From assembly GCA_041392475.1 (NCBI GenBank), contig JAWKLZ010000001.1, positions 1,860,001 through 1,924,000 on the forward strand: a stretch of 64,000 nt of DNA, in the 5' to 3' direction. This document shows, piece by piece, positions 1 to 8,113 of the stretch. This stretch comes from Chitinophagales bacterium (GTDB lineage: Bacteria; Bacteroidota; Bacteroidia; Chitinophagales; UBA2359). The position numbers were made by a program, and so were the translations under genes. How positions within the stretch are numbered: the first letter of the stretch is position 1; every line of letters begins with the position of its first letter. A model generated the notes under the pieces. The model did not search any database. It saw only the letters and a list, made by a program, of their open reading frames with translations, and had not been told where the DNA came from.

Positions 1-1711
1 CAATTATATAAGATTCATCACCTACAATGAACTCTACGGCACTTTGTTTGGGAAGATGATAAACAACCATCTGTTTTTGTCTCACAGATTGAAATTGTTG
101 CCAGGCAAAAGTAACCGACATCAACAACATGGCAACTAAAGTCCATTGTAGGTATTTGAGGTGGTGAAAAATGAAAAACAAAACCGATGCCATCATTCCT
201 CCATACAGCAGCCAAAACTGCAAATCACTGACAACCAACCCTTCAATGACCGAAAATGGTAGCCATTGTATGATTTGCAGGGCATTGTAAACCGCATTGA
301 TTAAGCCCTGCAAAACAATTCCCAAAATATTGCCCAAAAAACTGCCGACATACGGAATACTGCTCAATACCAACAGCCCTACTCCTACCATCAAAATAAT
401 GCCCGCCGCAGGAATGACTACCAAATTGGACAACCAAAAATAGGTTGGAAATTGGTGGAAATAATACACGCTCAAAGGTGCTGTTCCCAACTGTGCGGCA
501 ATAGAAACTGCCGAAATTTTCCAGATGTAATCAAGTAAGTAGTTTTTGACCTGAAAAATGCGGTAAATTGGTCCTTGTAGCCACATTATTGCAGCAACTG
601 CGGCATAAGACAGCTGAAAACCAACCATTTTGATCATATACGGATTGTAGCACAATAGCAAAAGGGCGGATGCTGCCAGCGCATTGAAGCTGAAAGATTT
701 TCGATTCCAGAGTTCTCCAATTGCAAAGATGGTGAACATCGTTGCAGCCCTCGAAACAGAAGGCGGCAAGCCTGTGATGAAGGCATAACCCCAAATCACG
801 GTAATCACCAAGAAAAATTTCAGGATTTTACCCCGCTTGTGGATTTTCTCCAAAAAGAACAACAAGTTGTTGATGAGAATGAAAATAATACCAACGTGCA
901 ATCCCGAAACCGCTAAAATGTGCATTGCCCCCGTATTGGCATAGGTATCTCGCACTTGATCGTCTAAATTGGCTTTGTAGCCCAACAAAATTGCAGAAGC
1001 AACCCCAATTTCAGCAGGAGAACCTACTTTTTCTTCAATGATCTTCAAGAAATAGGCTCTTGTCTGATAGACTTTTTGATAGAAAGAATTGGCGTAATTT
1101 TTATCCGTTTTTTGCCATTTATCAGTTGTAACATAGCTTTGGTGATAGACCTGAAAATTTTGCATGTAGGCGGCATAATCAAAACCATGTGGGTTTTTAG
1201 GTCCTTCCAATTTACGAAAAGTACTACTCGTTAAGACCACATCGCCATACTTCAATTCACTTACATCCTCTGACTTTTGAAAATAAACCAACGCTTTTCC
1301 AATTACCTTATCTATTTGATTTCCATTGGCTACTTGCAATATTTTCACCTCTGCTTTGAAGGTTTTTTCCTTTTCTTCGAGCGGTGCTTCCAACTGCATC
1401 AGTACTAAACTGGAATCACTCAAAAAACGACTAAAATGTTCTTTTTGTAGTATTTCAGTAGTTTGTTTGGTACGTTCAAAACCTACCATTATCAACGCTA
1501 ATGCCAATAGTGTTCCGAAAATCCATCGAAAACGATATGCCCATTTTTGTCTGCGTAACACAAACAGAATCATGAAGCAAATAGCAATGGGTAGCAATAA
1601 AGTAATGGATAAAAATTGGGTAGGAACTTCGAAATTGATGAAGAGCAAAATGCCTATCACTAATGGCAATAAAATGCGTAGTAATGGTGCTGCTTCCCAG
1701 TTGAAAACCAT
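1..1711 (-). CDS. comEC: ComEC/Rec2-family DNA uptake channel protein, 3' end outside window
   Basis: The minus strand is open from an ATG at 1711 to the window edge (about 570 codons) with no stop, so the C-terminus is missing. An N-terminal pair of hydrophobic segments is followed by a soluble domain and then the Competence signature: 'TYANTGAMHILAVSGLHVG', 'ITGLPPSVSRAATM' and a run of membrane helices. In the family, ComEC forms the inner-membrane channel for single-stranded DNA in natural transformation, and the N-terminal DUF4131-type domain plus Competence domain order is the Bacteroidota arrangement. The visible end is still in the membrane region; any C-terminal metallo-beta-lactamase-like domain would lie beyond position 1. 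It is the last gene of a minus-strand run starting near 4959. An AGGA lies about 4 nt before the ATG. Identification is confident; completeness cannot be judged. Confidence 0.9.
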   Translation of the reverse strand, partial: MVFNWEAAPLLRILLPLVIGILLFINFEVPTQFLSITLLLPIAICFMILFVLRRQKWAYRFRWIFGTLLALALIMVGFERTKQTTEILQKEHFSRFLSDSSLVLMQLEAPLEEKEKTFKAEVKILQVANGNQIDKVIGKALVYFQKSEDVSELKYGDVVLTSSTFRKLEGPKNPHGFDYAAYMQNFQVYHQSYVTTDKWQKTDKNYANSFYQKVYQTRAYFLKIIEEKVGSPAEIGVASAILLGYKANLDDQVRDTYANTGAMHILAVSGLHVGIIFILINNLLFFLEKIHKRGKILKFFLVITVIWGYAFITGLPPSVSRAATMFTIFAIGELWNRKSFSFNALAASALLLLCYNPYMIKMVGFQLSYAAVAAIMWLQGPIYRIFQVKNYLLDYIWKISAVSIAAQLGTAPLSVYYFHQFPTYFWLSNLVVIPAAGIILMVGVGLLVLSSIPYVGSFLGNILGIVLQGLINAVYNALQIIQWLPFSVIEGLVVSDLQFWLLYGGMMASVLFFIFHHLKYLQWTLVAMLLMSVTFAWQQFQSVRQKQMVVYHLPKQSAVEFIVGDESYII

Positions 1712-1870
1712 AATTGTCCTGTTCGATTGTTGATTAATGTGCTTAAAAGTAGGATATAATAGGGAGAATAAAAAACAATTTGTAATAAATTATTTTATTT
1801 AAAGAAGCAAAAAAAATCTATATACTTTAAAAAACTGAAAATCAGCAATAAACAATATTTCAAAACAAAT

Positions 1871-3250
1871 TCATAAAAATAATTGTGTAAACACCTCTAT
1901 CATTTCCTTCTCCCATTTCTCTTTGTTATTGTGGCTAATCATGGGTATTTTTACCACCCATACCCGAATAACTTCTCCCGAAAACGACTCTACAATGTCA
2001 AAGTAGGTAGCATTTTTTGAAGATTTTGTGGGGTTTTCATTGCAGTCTTGAAGCATATTGGGATAAACCAAAAACACTTGTCGACAGGCTCTACGTACTG
2101 CATAAGTGGCTATTTGATACAAATCTTTTACATCTACGCCTTTCACCTTTTCACCTTCAAAATGAATTACTTTGTATTTGCAGTCTATAATAACAGGTTC
2201 TCCTTCAATGGAAAGCGTAATATCGTATTGAAGTTGAAAAATAGGGTTTTGTTTTTCATCTAAAGCAAGAAAGGTGCTGTTATCCTGAAAAGTCGGTTGC
2301 CAACGTGCAAAATGTTTTTGAAGGAATCCATAGACAAATTGCTCAAACAATTGCTCCATAGGTATCAAAAACGCCAAAGCTTTGGTGGATGTATGACTAC
2401 TGAAATTTGCAGAACTTGCCAAAAAAAGACGGCAGTAATTCAAAACCAATTGCCATTCTTCAAAAAGTGAATGTATCTGAACTTTGTCGCAGTCTTCTGC
2501 TTGGTATGTTTGAAGCAATACATTGGGGAGAGATTGGACTATTTGCTGCAATAAGTCCTGAGATTGGGCATTTTGGGTAATGTTGAGCAGTTGAAGAACG
2601 GCATGTTTCAAGATTCGATTGAAGGTATTGTCTGAACCATATTGATCAAATTTACAAGGTATTTCCTGCCATTTGCCCGATGATAGATGTTTGGTGACAT
2701 ATTGCGCTGTATTCAATCGCCCTTTTACATAAGTTGTATTTTTGCTGACTGTTTCATAAGTAGTAAATTGCTGTTGTTGAAGCAATTGATGGGTATAATG
2801 GGCGAAGGTGAAAATAATAATTTCGGCAATGTCGATTTTCGCATGGCTTTCATAATAACCTTCAATAAGTGGAAAATAGATTTTGGAACTATACGTCAGC
2901 CAACGCATGAGTTGTTGATGAACAAAGGATAAGGTTTCTTCCGTTGCTTGGATTTCTTCTTCAAAAAAAATCTTGGGTAGTAGATGAATGGTTTTTGAAG
3001 CAAACTTGACGATACCTACATAGTTTTTGGCTTGCAGGTAATTTTGGCGGTCAATGCTTATAAACTGTTGATTAGATAGATTATTATCAAGGGAAGGTTC
3101 TATTTTATTTGAGCTACTGGAGTACTGTTGCCAAGCAAAGGGCGTATGGTGTCGTTTTTGCCAAATATCATTCAAAAAATCCAAAAAATGATTTACCTCA
3201 TTGTTCGTTCCCCAAAAAACTCGATTGCTGTATTCGTAGAGGTAAATCAT
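1871..3250 (-). CDS. McrC-like PD-(D/E)XK nuclease subunit without adjacent McrB
   Basis: A 459-residue protein resembling McrC, the nuclease subunit of McrBC-type modification-dependent restriction. Near residues 342-357 it has D-x12-D-C-K ('YDITLS' through 'IIDCKYK'), the same spacing as the PD-(D/E)XK catalytic triad of E. coli McrC. About 40 residues earlier comes 'FLIPMEQLFEQFVYGFL', matching the 'M..LFE.FV...L' segment that precedes the nuclease core in the family. The N-terminal half is a poorly conserved all-beta/alpha region, as expected for McrC. In known systems McrC needs the GTPase McrB; no AAA+ GTPase lies next to it or elsewhere in the window. It starts 24 nt after the upstream DUF1573 gene stops, so it is probably cotranscribed with it. 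It could be an orphan, pair with a distant McrB, or serve another nuclease role. Confidence 0.8.
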   Translation of the reverse strand: MIYLYEYSNRVFWGTNNEVNHFLDFLNDIWQKRHHTPFAWQQYSSSSNKIEPSLDNNLSNQQFISIDRQNYLQAKNYVGIVKFASKTIHLLPKIFFEEEIQATEETLSFVHQQLMRWLTYSSKIYFPLIEGYYESHAKIDIAEIIIFTFAHYTHQLLQQQQFTTYETVSKNTTYVKGRLNTAQYVTKHLSSGKWQEIPCKFDQYGSDNTFNRILKHAVLQLLNITQNAQSQDLLQQIVQSLPNVLLQTYQAEDCDKVQIHSLFEEWQLVLNYCRLFLASSANFSSHTSTKALAFLIPMEQLFEQFVYGFLQKHFARWQPTFQDNSTFLALDEKQNPIFQLQYDITLSIEGEPVIIDCKYKVIHFEGEKVKGVDVKDLYQIATYAVRRACRQVFLVYPNMLQDCNENPTKSSKNATYFDIVESFSGEVIRVWVVKIPMISHNNKEKWEKEMIEVFTQLFL

Positions 3251-3274
3251 TTTTGAAATAAACTTATACTATAA

Positions 3275-3688
3275 TTATTGAACTATTCTTCCACCAATGC
3301 TGATTTTGGTAGTAGTACTTTCGCCAGGTGTACCGCTATTGTGGGTAATGGTGACGGTTTTATTGATTTTTCCGCTTTTACCTTTGGGATTGAAAACCAC
3401 TTTCACTGTTTCTTCTTCGCCTGGCATAATGGGATGTTTGGGTACTTTAGGAACTGTACAGCCGCAAGAACCTTTGGCACCAGAGATAATCAATGGCTCT
3501 GTACCATTGTTGACAAACTTGAATTCGTGGGTTACTTTGCCTGCCTTCAATGAAATAGCACCAAAATCATGGTGTTTTTGTTCAAATTTCATAACAGGCC
3601 CTTTCTTCACTACTTCTGCGGCATTTTCCTGTGCCATTGCAGCCAACGAAAAAAAGGTTAAAAACAAAATAGGAATTATCTTTCTCAT
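3275..3688 (-). CDS. DUF1573 exported protein
   Basis: 137 residues from the ATG at 3688. A longer reading from 3742 exists, but the 3688 start begins directly with a signal peptide (MRKIIPILFLTFFSLAAMAQ, cut after AMA/Q). The mature part is one DUF1573 immunoglobulin-like domain: 'HDFGAISLKAGKVTHEFKF' followed by 'NNGTEPLIISGAKGSCGCT', the family's hallmark SCGCT motif, then 'PIMPGEEETVKVVFNP'. DUF1573 proteins are very common in Bacteroidota and are exported to periplasm or surface; their role is not established. It lies between the aminotransferase (53 nt upstream) and the McrC-like gene (24 nt downstream) on the same strand. A paralogue sits at 5180-5686, suggesting local duplication around the aminotransferase gene. 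Confidence 0.88.
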   Translation of the reverse strand: MRKIIPILFLTFFSLAAMAQENAAEVVKKGPVMKFEQKHHDFGAISLKAGKVTHEFKFVNNGTEPLIISGAKGSCGCTVPKVPKHPIMPGEEETVKVVFNPKGKSGKINKTVTITHNSGTPGESTTTKISIGGRIVQ

Positions 3689-3741
3689 AATGAAATACTT
3701 GTGTTGAGTTAAAAAAATAAGCATTGAATGTGAGTGAGTCA

Positions 3742-4959
3742 TTAAGCAGTAGCGACTTGTTCAACAGTTCGGTGTGGATAAACCGCCAAACCCGCTTCTA
3801 AACACTCCAAAGCACCTGCCAAATCTTCTTTGTTCAAAACATAGGCAAGGCGTACTTGGTTTTCGCCAGCAGAAGGTGTGGCATAGAAACCCGCACCCGG
3901 AGCCATCATCACTGTTTTACCCTCATGGTCAAACTCCTCCAACATCCATTGACAAAAATCTTCGGCATTTTCGACAGGTAATTGAGCAAAAGCATAAAAA
4001 GCCCCTTTCGGATTCGGACAAATCACTCCTTCGATTCGATTCAATCCTTCAATGAGCATATCCCTTCGAGCCTTGTATTCTGCAATCACCTCATTCATAT
4101 AGCTTTTAGGCACTTCCAGGCAAGCTTCGGCAGCCACAATACTCAAAACAGGAGGACTTAGGCGTGCTTGTGCAAACTTTAAAACAGTCTGAATCAAGGT
4201 TTTGTTTCGAGATACCAAACAGCCCAATCTCGCACCACAAGCACTGTATCGCTTAGAGATAGAATCCATCACAACTGCATATTCATCCAATCCTTCTACA
4301 TTGAGAATCGAATGATGCGCTTCTCCATCATAAACAAACTCTCTATACACCTCATCTACAAATAAAAACAAATCATATTCAACCACAATGTCTCGCAATG
4401 TTTCCAATTCTTCTTTGGAGTACAAATAGCCTGTTGGATTACTCGGATTGCAGATCAAGATAGCTCTGGTTTTAGGAGTAATCGCATCTCTAAATGCTTC
4501 AATAGGTGGCAATGCAAAACTATCTTCAATGAAAGAGGTAATAGGTTTGACCACAATATCACCCATTGCTGCAAAACCGTGATAATTCGCATAACAAGGT
4601 TCAGGAATAATGACTTCATCACCAGCATCTAAAGTTGCCAACATGCCAAACAGAATGGCTTCTGATCCACCATTAGTAACAATGATATCGGCAGGACTTA
4701 CTTCAATGTTTACGCTTTCGTAATAAGCAGCAAGTTTTTGGCGATAAGATAAAGGCCCTTCTGAATGAGTATAAGCAATGACTTCATCCGAATAATTGCG
4801 AATAGCCTCTAACATAACTTGAGGTGTCTTAATATCGGGTTGTCCGATGTTCAAATGATATACTTGCTTGCCCCTGCTTTTTGCTTTGTCTGCAAAAGGC
4901 ACCAATTTACGAATAGGTGAAGCAGGTATCAACTTCCCTTTGTGTGAAATATTTGGCAT
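3742..4959 (-). CDS. PLP-dependent class I/II aminotransferase
   Basis: A 405-residue fold-type I aminotransferase, close to the usual length. The cofactor site is visible: 'NGGSEAI' for the phosphate-binding loop, 'CNPSNPTGYLYS', 'FVDEVYREFVYDGE' with the Asp that contacts the pyridine nitrogen and the following Tyr, and 'MDSISKRYSACGARLG' near residue 236 containing the Schiff-base Lys and the phosphate-binding Arg. The N-terminal 'ASPIRKLVPFADKAK' and 'LNIGQPDIKTP' are typical of aspartate/aromatic aminotransferase-like enzymes of Bacteroidota. The natural substrate cannot be read from sequence; aspartate or another amino acid with 2-oxoglutarate is most likely. It is preceded by a strong terminator hairpin (5036-5075), so it has its own promoter and probably leads the operon running toward comEC. 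Confidence 0.88.
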   Translation of the reverse strand: MPNISHKGKLIPASPIRKLVPFADKAKSRGKQVYHLNIGQPDIKTPQVMLEAIRNYSDEVIAYTHSEGPLSYRQKLAAYYESVNIEVSPADIIVTNGGSEAILFGMLATLDAGDEVIIPEPCYANYHGFAAMGDIVVKPITSFIEDSFALPPIEAFRDAITPKTRAILICNPSNPTGYLYSKEELETLRDIVVEYDLFLFVDEVYREFVYDGEAHHSILNVEGLDEYAVVMDSISKRYSACGARLGCLVSRNKTLIQTVLKFAQARLSPPVLSIVAAEACLEVPKSYMNEVIAEYKARRDMLIEGLNRIEGVICPNPKGAFYAFAQLPVENAEDFCQWMLEEFDHEGKTVMMAPGAGFYATPSAGENQVRLAYVLNKEDLAGALECLEAGLAVYPHRTVEQVATA

Positions 4960-5035
4960 AAAGAGATTAATTTATTTTATTTGTGGTTGGTTATTTTTTA
5001 TTCTCCACTTCAAAAAGAGGAGTTTACTAATTACA

Positions 5036-5075
5036 AAAACTCCATAGCAAGTTTTACTTATTACTATGGAGTTTT
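5036..5075 (-). terminator. Factor-independent terminator hairpin after the upstream DUF1573 gene
   Basis: Perfect 12-bp inverted repeat AAAACTCCATAG / CTATGGAGTTTT with a 16-nt loop. On the minus strand the 3' arm runs into T-rich DNA; on the plus strand it is followed by a longer T run, so it could work both ways. It lies 105 nt beyond the stop of the 5180-5686 gene and before the aminotransferase start. Confidence 0.75.
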
Positions 5076-5179
5076 ATTTTTTTATACTGCATACATATCC
5101 TTATAAATTTGTTAAATTATAAAATTATACAAATTCTTATCGGATATATTCTTATTTATCAAGTCAGTAAAGACCTATA

Positions 5180-5686
5180 TTAATTCTGTTCTTCTACAAT
5201 TGAAGGAACTGACATTGGCATAGTTTCTTCTTCTTCCGCTTTCAAAACTTTACCTTTGATGTAGATACGAACCTGTGTTGGATTCCCTTCTTCATCTTTG
5301 ATGTTGGTATCCAATGTAACAGACTTGGTAAAAGTTCCAATTCTATTTTTGGTGTTGTAGTTCACTGTGATTTCACCTGACTGACCAGGCATTACAGGCA
5401 CATTTAGTGCAGGCGTTGGGTTAGGAACTGTACATCCGCAAGATCCTTTGGCTTTAGTAATAATCAAAGGCTCCGTACCATTGTTGGTATATTTGAAAAC
5501 ATAGATACCTTTTGGTCCTTCAGGAAGGTCACCAAAGTCGTGTGTTTCTTGCTCAAAATCCATTGTTGGGCCTGAGATTTTTTCTAATTTACCATTTGGC
5601 GAAAGTTTGAGTTCTTGGGCCATTGTGTTGACAGTGATGAATGACACTGCAATGAAAGTGATGAGAATTACAATAATATTCTTCAT
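5180..5686 (-). CDS. DUF1573 exported protein, second copy
   Basis: 168 residues with a clear signal peptide ending 'NTMAQ'. The single DUF1573 domain has 'THDFGDLPEGPKGIYVFKY', 'NNGTEPLIITKAKGSCGCT' and 'VPVMPGQSGEITVNYN', closely parallel to the copy at 3275-3688 but with an N-terminal insert and an acidic tail (EEEE followed by SVPSIVEEQN). The two proteins share the phrase NNGTEPLII and the SCGCTVP core, which supports paralogy. It appears monocistronic: a TAnnTTTG box lies about 35 nt upstream and a perfect terminator follows it. Function is unknown for the family; export is inferred from the signal peptide. Confidence 0.88.
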   Translation of the reverse strand: MKNIIVILITFIAVSFITVNTMAQELKLSPNGKLEKISGPTMDFEQETHDFGDLPEGPKGIYVFKYTNNGTEPLIITKAKGSCGCTVPNPTPALNVPVMPGQSGEITVNYNTKNRIGTFTKSVTLDTNIKDEEGNPTQVRIYIKGKVLKAEEEETMPMSVPSIVEEQN

Positions 5687-5720
5687 AAGAAAAAAAATTT
5701 TGTGTTTTTTATGTTTAATG

Positions 5721-5728
5721 CAAATCTA
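5721..5728 (-). promoter_or_regulatory. Putative Bacteroidota -7 promoter box TAGATTTG
   Basis: Minus-strand TAGATTTG fits the Bacteroidota -7 consensus TAnnTTTG, about 35 nt before the ATG of the DUF1573 gene at 5686. No convincing -33 TTTG is seen at the expected distance, so the call rests on the -7 box and position alone. Confidence 0.4.
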
Positions 5729-5936
5729 CTTAATAATTGTTAGACTATAAAAAGTTTTATTCTAGAAGCTACTTTAAAAAATGAACTTTACAATAAAATT
5801 TCACATAGCCTTTGACCTTCTTTGCTTCAAATTGTTTAATGTAAACAATAAAATTTTGTAAATTTCATTTTACATCTCAACTTTTCCTACATTAGCATTT
5901 CTATTCACATCTTTCTTAACAATTGCATACAAGCTT

Positions 5937-6941
5937 ATGTTTCAAACAGATTTTAACCATTATATACAATCCTTCTCCAATAAATACCTTGATTTTTTTA
6001 TGCAATTCGTAACAGCATTAGGATATCAAGAATTTCTTATGATACTAATTGCATTTTTAATTTTTGGTATTCACTTCAAAAAAGGCTTCATACTCATACA
6101 GATACTTTTGTGGACGGCCGTTTTTACTTTCTTCTTCAAACAATATTTTGCATTACCACGCCCATTTCACGTTGATTCGAGTTTGAAACTACTTGATTAT
6201 GTTAATCATGGGCATGGGGACATTCCTTTTTTTAAACGGGGTGCAGTCACTTTCTTTGGATTGCCTCCTTTCGATGTCATCTCTTATTACCGTAACCTGG
6301 GAGAATTTTCGTATGGATTTCCGTCAGGACATACAAGCGTAGCTGTGAGTGTTTGGGGAGCATTGGCTATTTTGTTTCGCAGAAAATGGATCACTTATTT
6401 GAGCATTGCCCTAATCTTTTTGATTCCTTTTTCCAGAATTTACTTGGGCGTGCATTTTATAGCGGATGTTCTTGGAGGTTATCTATTGGGAGGAGCGATA
6501 TTATGGGCTTTTTACCAACTGATATTGAAGCCTTCCAAACTTCAGCCATTTTTGAAGAAAAATTCCTATGTGATGGATTTCAAAATGGCAATATTCATTT
6601 TTAGTCCGCTCCTACTCATTCCATTTTTACATCAATCAGCTGCAGTTATTCCCGCTTTTATGTTTGGCTTCAATTTGGTATTTTATTGGTTGTCAAGGGA
6701 AAGCCTACCAATTAATACTGGCAATTGGCAATCCATTGTAGGAGGAACTTTATTGTTTCTGTTTATTTTTGGAGGTATGGCAGAGGCGATAAAATTTTTA
6801 GCAGCAAGTTCGAGTTTAGAAGTCAGCAAAATGCTAAATTTTCTGCGCTATTTTGTCAGTGTTTCGGTGGGAATCTGGCTGACTACAACACTATCTTACA
6901 AATTCAAGTGGCTGGAGAAGTCGGAAAACAATATGATGTAA
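5937..6941 (+). CDS. PAP2-superfamily membrane phosphatase
   Basis: 334 residues with the three phosphatase signatures of the type 2 phosphatidic acid phosphatase family: KQYFALPRP (K-x6-RP, near residues 67-75), YGFPSGHT (PSGH, near 129) and SRIYLGVHFIAD (SR-x5-H-x3-D, near 166). Surrounding sequence is hydrophobic with several membrane helices, and a C-terminal membrane block of about 130 residues extends beyond the catalytic core, longer than the roughly 200-residue minimal enzymes. Such proteins dephosphorylate lipid phosphates, for example undecaprenyl pyrophosphate or lipid A precursors, at the outer face of the inner membrane. It stands alone on the plus strand and converges on the Wzz-like gene with only 22 nt between stops. 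A link to polyprenyl carrier recycling for the adjacent polysaccharide cluster is inference from position. Confidence 0.9.
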   Translation: MFQTDFNHYIQSFSNKYLDFFMQFVTALGYQEFLMILIAFLIFGIHFKKGFILIQILLWTAVFTFFFKQYFALPRPFHVDSSLKLLDYVNHGHGDIPFFKRGAVTFFGLPPFDVISYYRNLGEFSYGFPSGHTSVAVSVWGALAILFRRKWITYLSIALIFLIPFSRIYLGVHFIADVLGGYLLGGAILWAFYQLILKPSKLQPFLKKNSYVMDFKMAIFIFSPLLLIPFLHQSAAVIPAFMFGFNLVFYWLSRESLPINTGNWQSIVGGTLLFLFIFGGMAEAIKFLAASSSLEVSKMLNFLRYFVSVSVGIWLTTTLSYKFKWLEKSENNMM

Positions 6942-6963
6942 GCAAAATATTTTGTTTTGACTA

Positions 6964-8031
6964 TCAAATACTTACCTTGTTTTTTTCTTCTGCAAAAGCA
7001 TCTTTAACAATCTTGTAAGCAATAATTAAAATGCTGGTCAATATTATGGACAAAAAAACTGATACGATTAATTTCATGAGCTTGTTGGGCAGATTTTTTT
7101 GAAGCGGATACGTTGGATAGTCCACTACTTGCAGCATAGGTTTGTTGCTGTTAAGGTCCAATCGTGCAATTTCTAAGCTCTTTAAATCGGTCAATAAAAC
7201 TTCATAGGACATTTCAACTTTGCGCTCCAACCGTTCTTTTTCCATTGCTTTTTCAGCTGATAAAGTTCCCGCTGCCAAGGGTTTACGGTTGTCTTCATAC
7301 CATTTTGTAAGAGAATACTCTGCCCCTCTTAAGACTGTCTGTATAGAGTCTGCCGTGCCTTTGATGAGTTCGTAGGTATTGCGTTGTTGTTCAACTGCTT
7401 TCTTCTGATAATAATCACTGAGGGTCTCAATCAACTCCACCAAAAATTCTATACAAAATGCTTCCGAGGTAGCCTCACAACTAATCGTGGTTATGCCGTT
7501 TTTCCCTGGATTAGCATTAAGGTATCCAAAAATAATCTGATTATAAATACTTTGGGCCACCGAGTTTTCTATAAAAGTGAAGTCTTCAATGTGTTTTGGC
7601 GTAAATTTAAAATCGTTTAACCCTTCTTTGCCTTTCCAATCCTTTCTCAATTCAAACAACTCTATGTAATGATTGAAGAGCAATTGCTTTGTACCTTCGA
7701 TTTCAACTTCTTTCATCAACGCATTGTAAATCATACGTTTTGACTTCAATAATTCTACCAATCGCTCAGATGCCACAGGTTGATTGTTGCCCAAACCAAA
7801 CTGCCCTGCAAATTGAAGCAGTCTGCTTACTCCTCCTCCTGAATCATTGTTGGTCATAAAACTGAGCTGCCCAGTATATGTAATGGGCTGTCGCCCAATT
7901 CTGTAAAGCGATACGCCGACAAATAATAATCCTATTATCACAAACCAATACCACTTCCGAATCAATTCCCAAAAATATTCTTTGAGAATAAGTATCATCG
8001 TTCGGATTTGACTATTGGCTGATTCGCTCAT
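6964..8031 (-). CDS. Wzz-type polysaccharide chain-length determinant protein
   Basis: 355 residues with the two-helix topology of Wzz/PCP proteins: an N-terminal membrane segment after a short cytoplasmic part (WYWFVIIGLLFVGVSLYRI), a long periplasmic alpha/coiled region, and a C-terminal membrane segment preceded by the Pro-rich motif 'VVDYPTYPLQKNLPNKLM', typical of the family. No Walker A or Tyr-rich kinase domain follows, so it is a PCP without a fused BY-kinase. Members control the length of O-antigen, capsule or exopolysaccharide chains at the inner membrane. It lies 82 nt downstream of the SLBB exporter gene, in the same direction, giving a matched export pair. Confidence 0.85.
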   Translation of the reverse strand: MSESANSQIRTMILILKEYFWELIRKWYWFVIIGLLFVGVSLYRIGRQPITYTGQLSFMTNNDSGGGVSRLLQFAGQFGLGNNQPVASERLVELLKSKRMIYNALMKEVEIEGTKQLLFNHYIELFELRKDWKGKEGLNDFKFTPKHIEDFTFIENSVAQSIYNQIIFGYLNANPGKNGITTISCEATSEAFCIEFLVELIETLSDYYQKKAVEQQRNTYELIKGTADSIQTVLRGAEYSLTKWYEDNRKPLAAGTLSAEKAMEKERLERKVEMSYEVLLTDLKSLEIARLDLNSNKPMLQVVDYPTYPLQKNLPNKLMKLIVSVFLSIILTSILIIAYKIVKDAFAEEKNKVSI

Positions 8032-8113
8032 TTTTTATTGTTTTATTCTGTTGAGGTGTTAAAGTTTTGATATGTTGAAGTTTTATAAAACCAAAAATAT
8101 TGACTATCCTAAA

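Noticed and set aside
6945..6956. CAAAATATTTTG palindrome between convergent PAP2 and Wzz-like genes
   Set aside because: No loop or stable GC stem; a chance AT palindrome.
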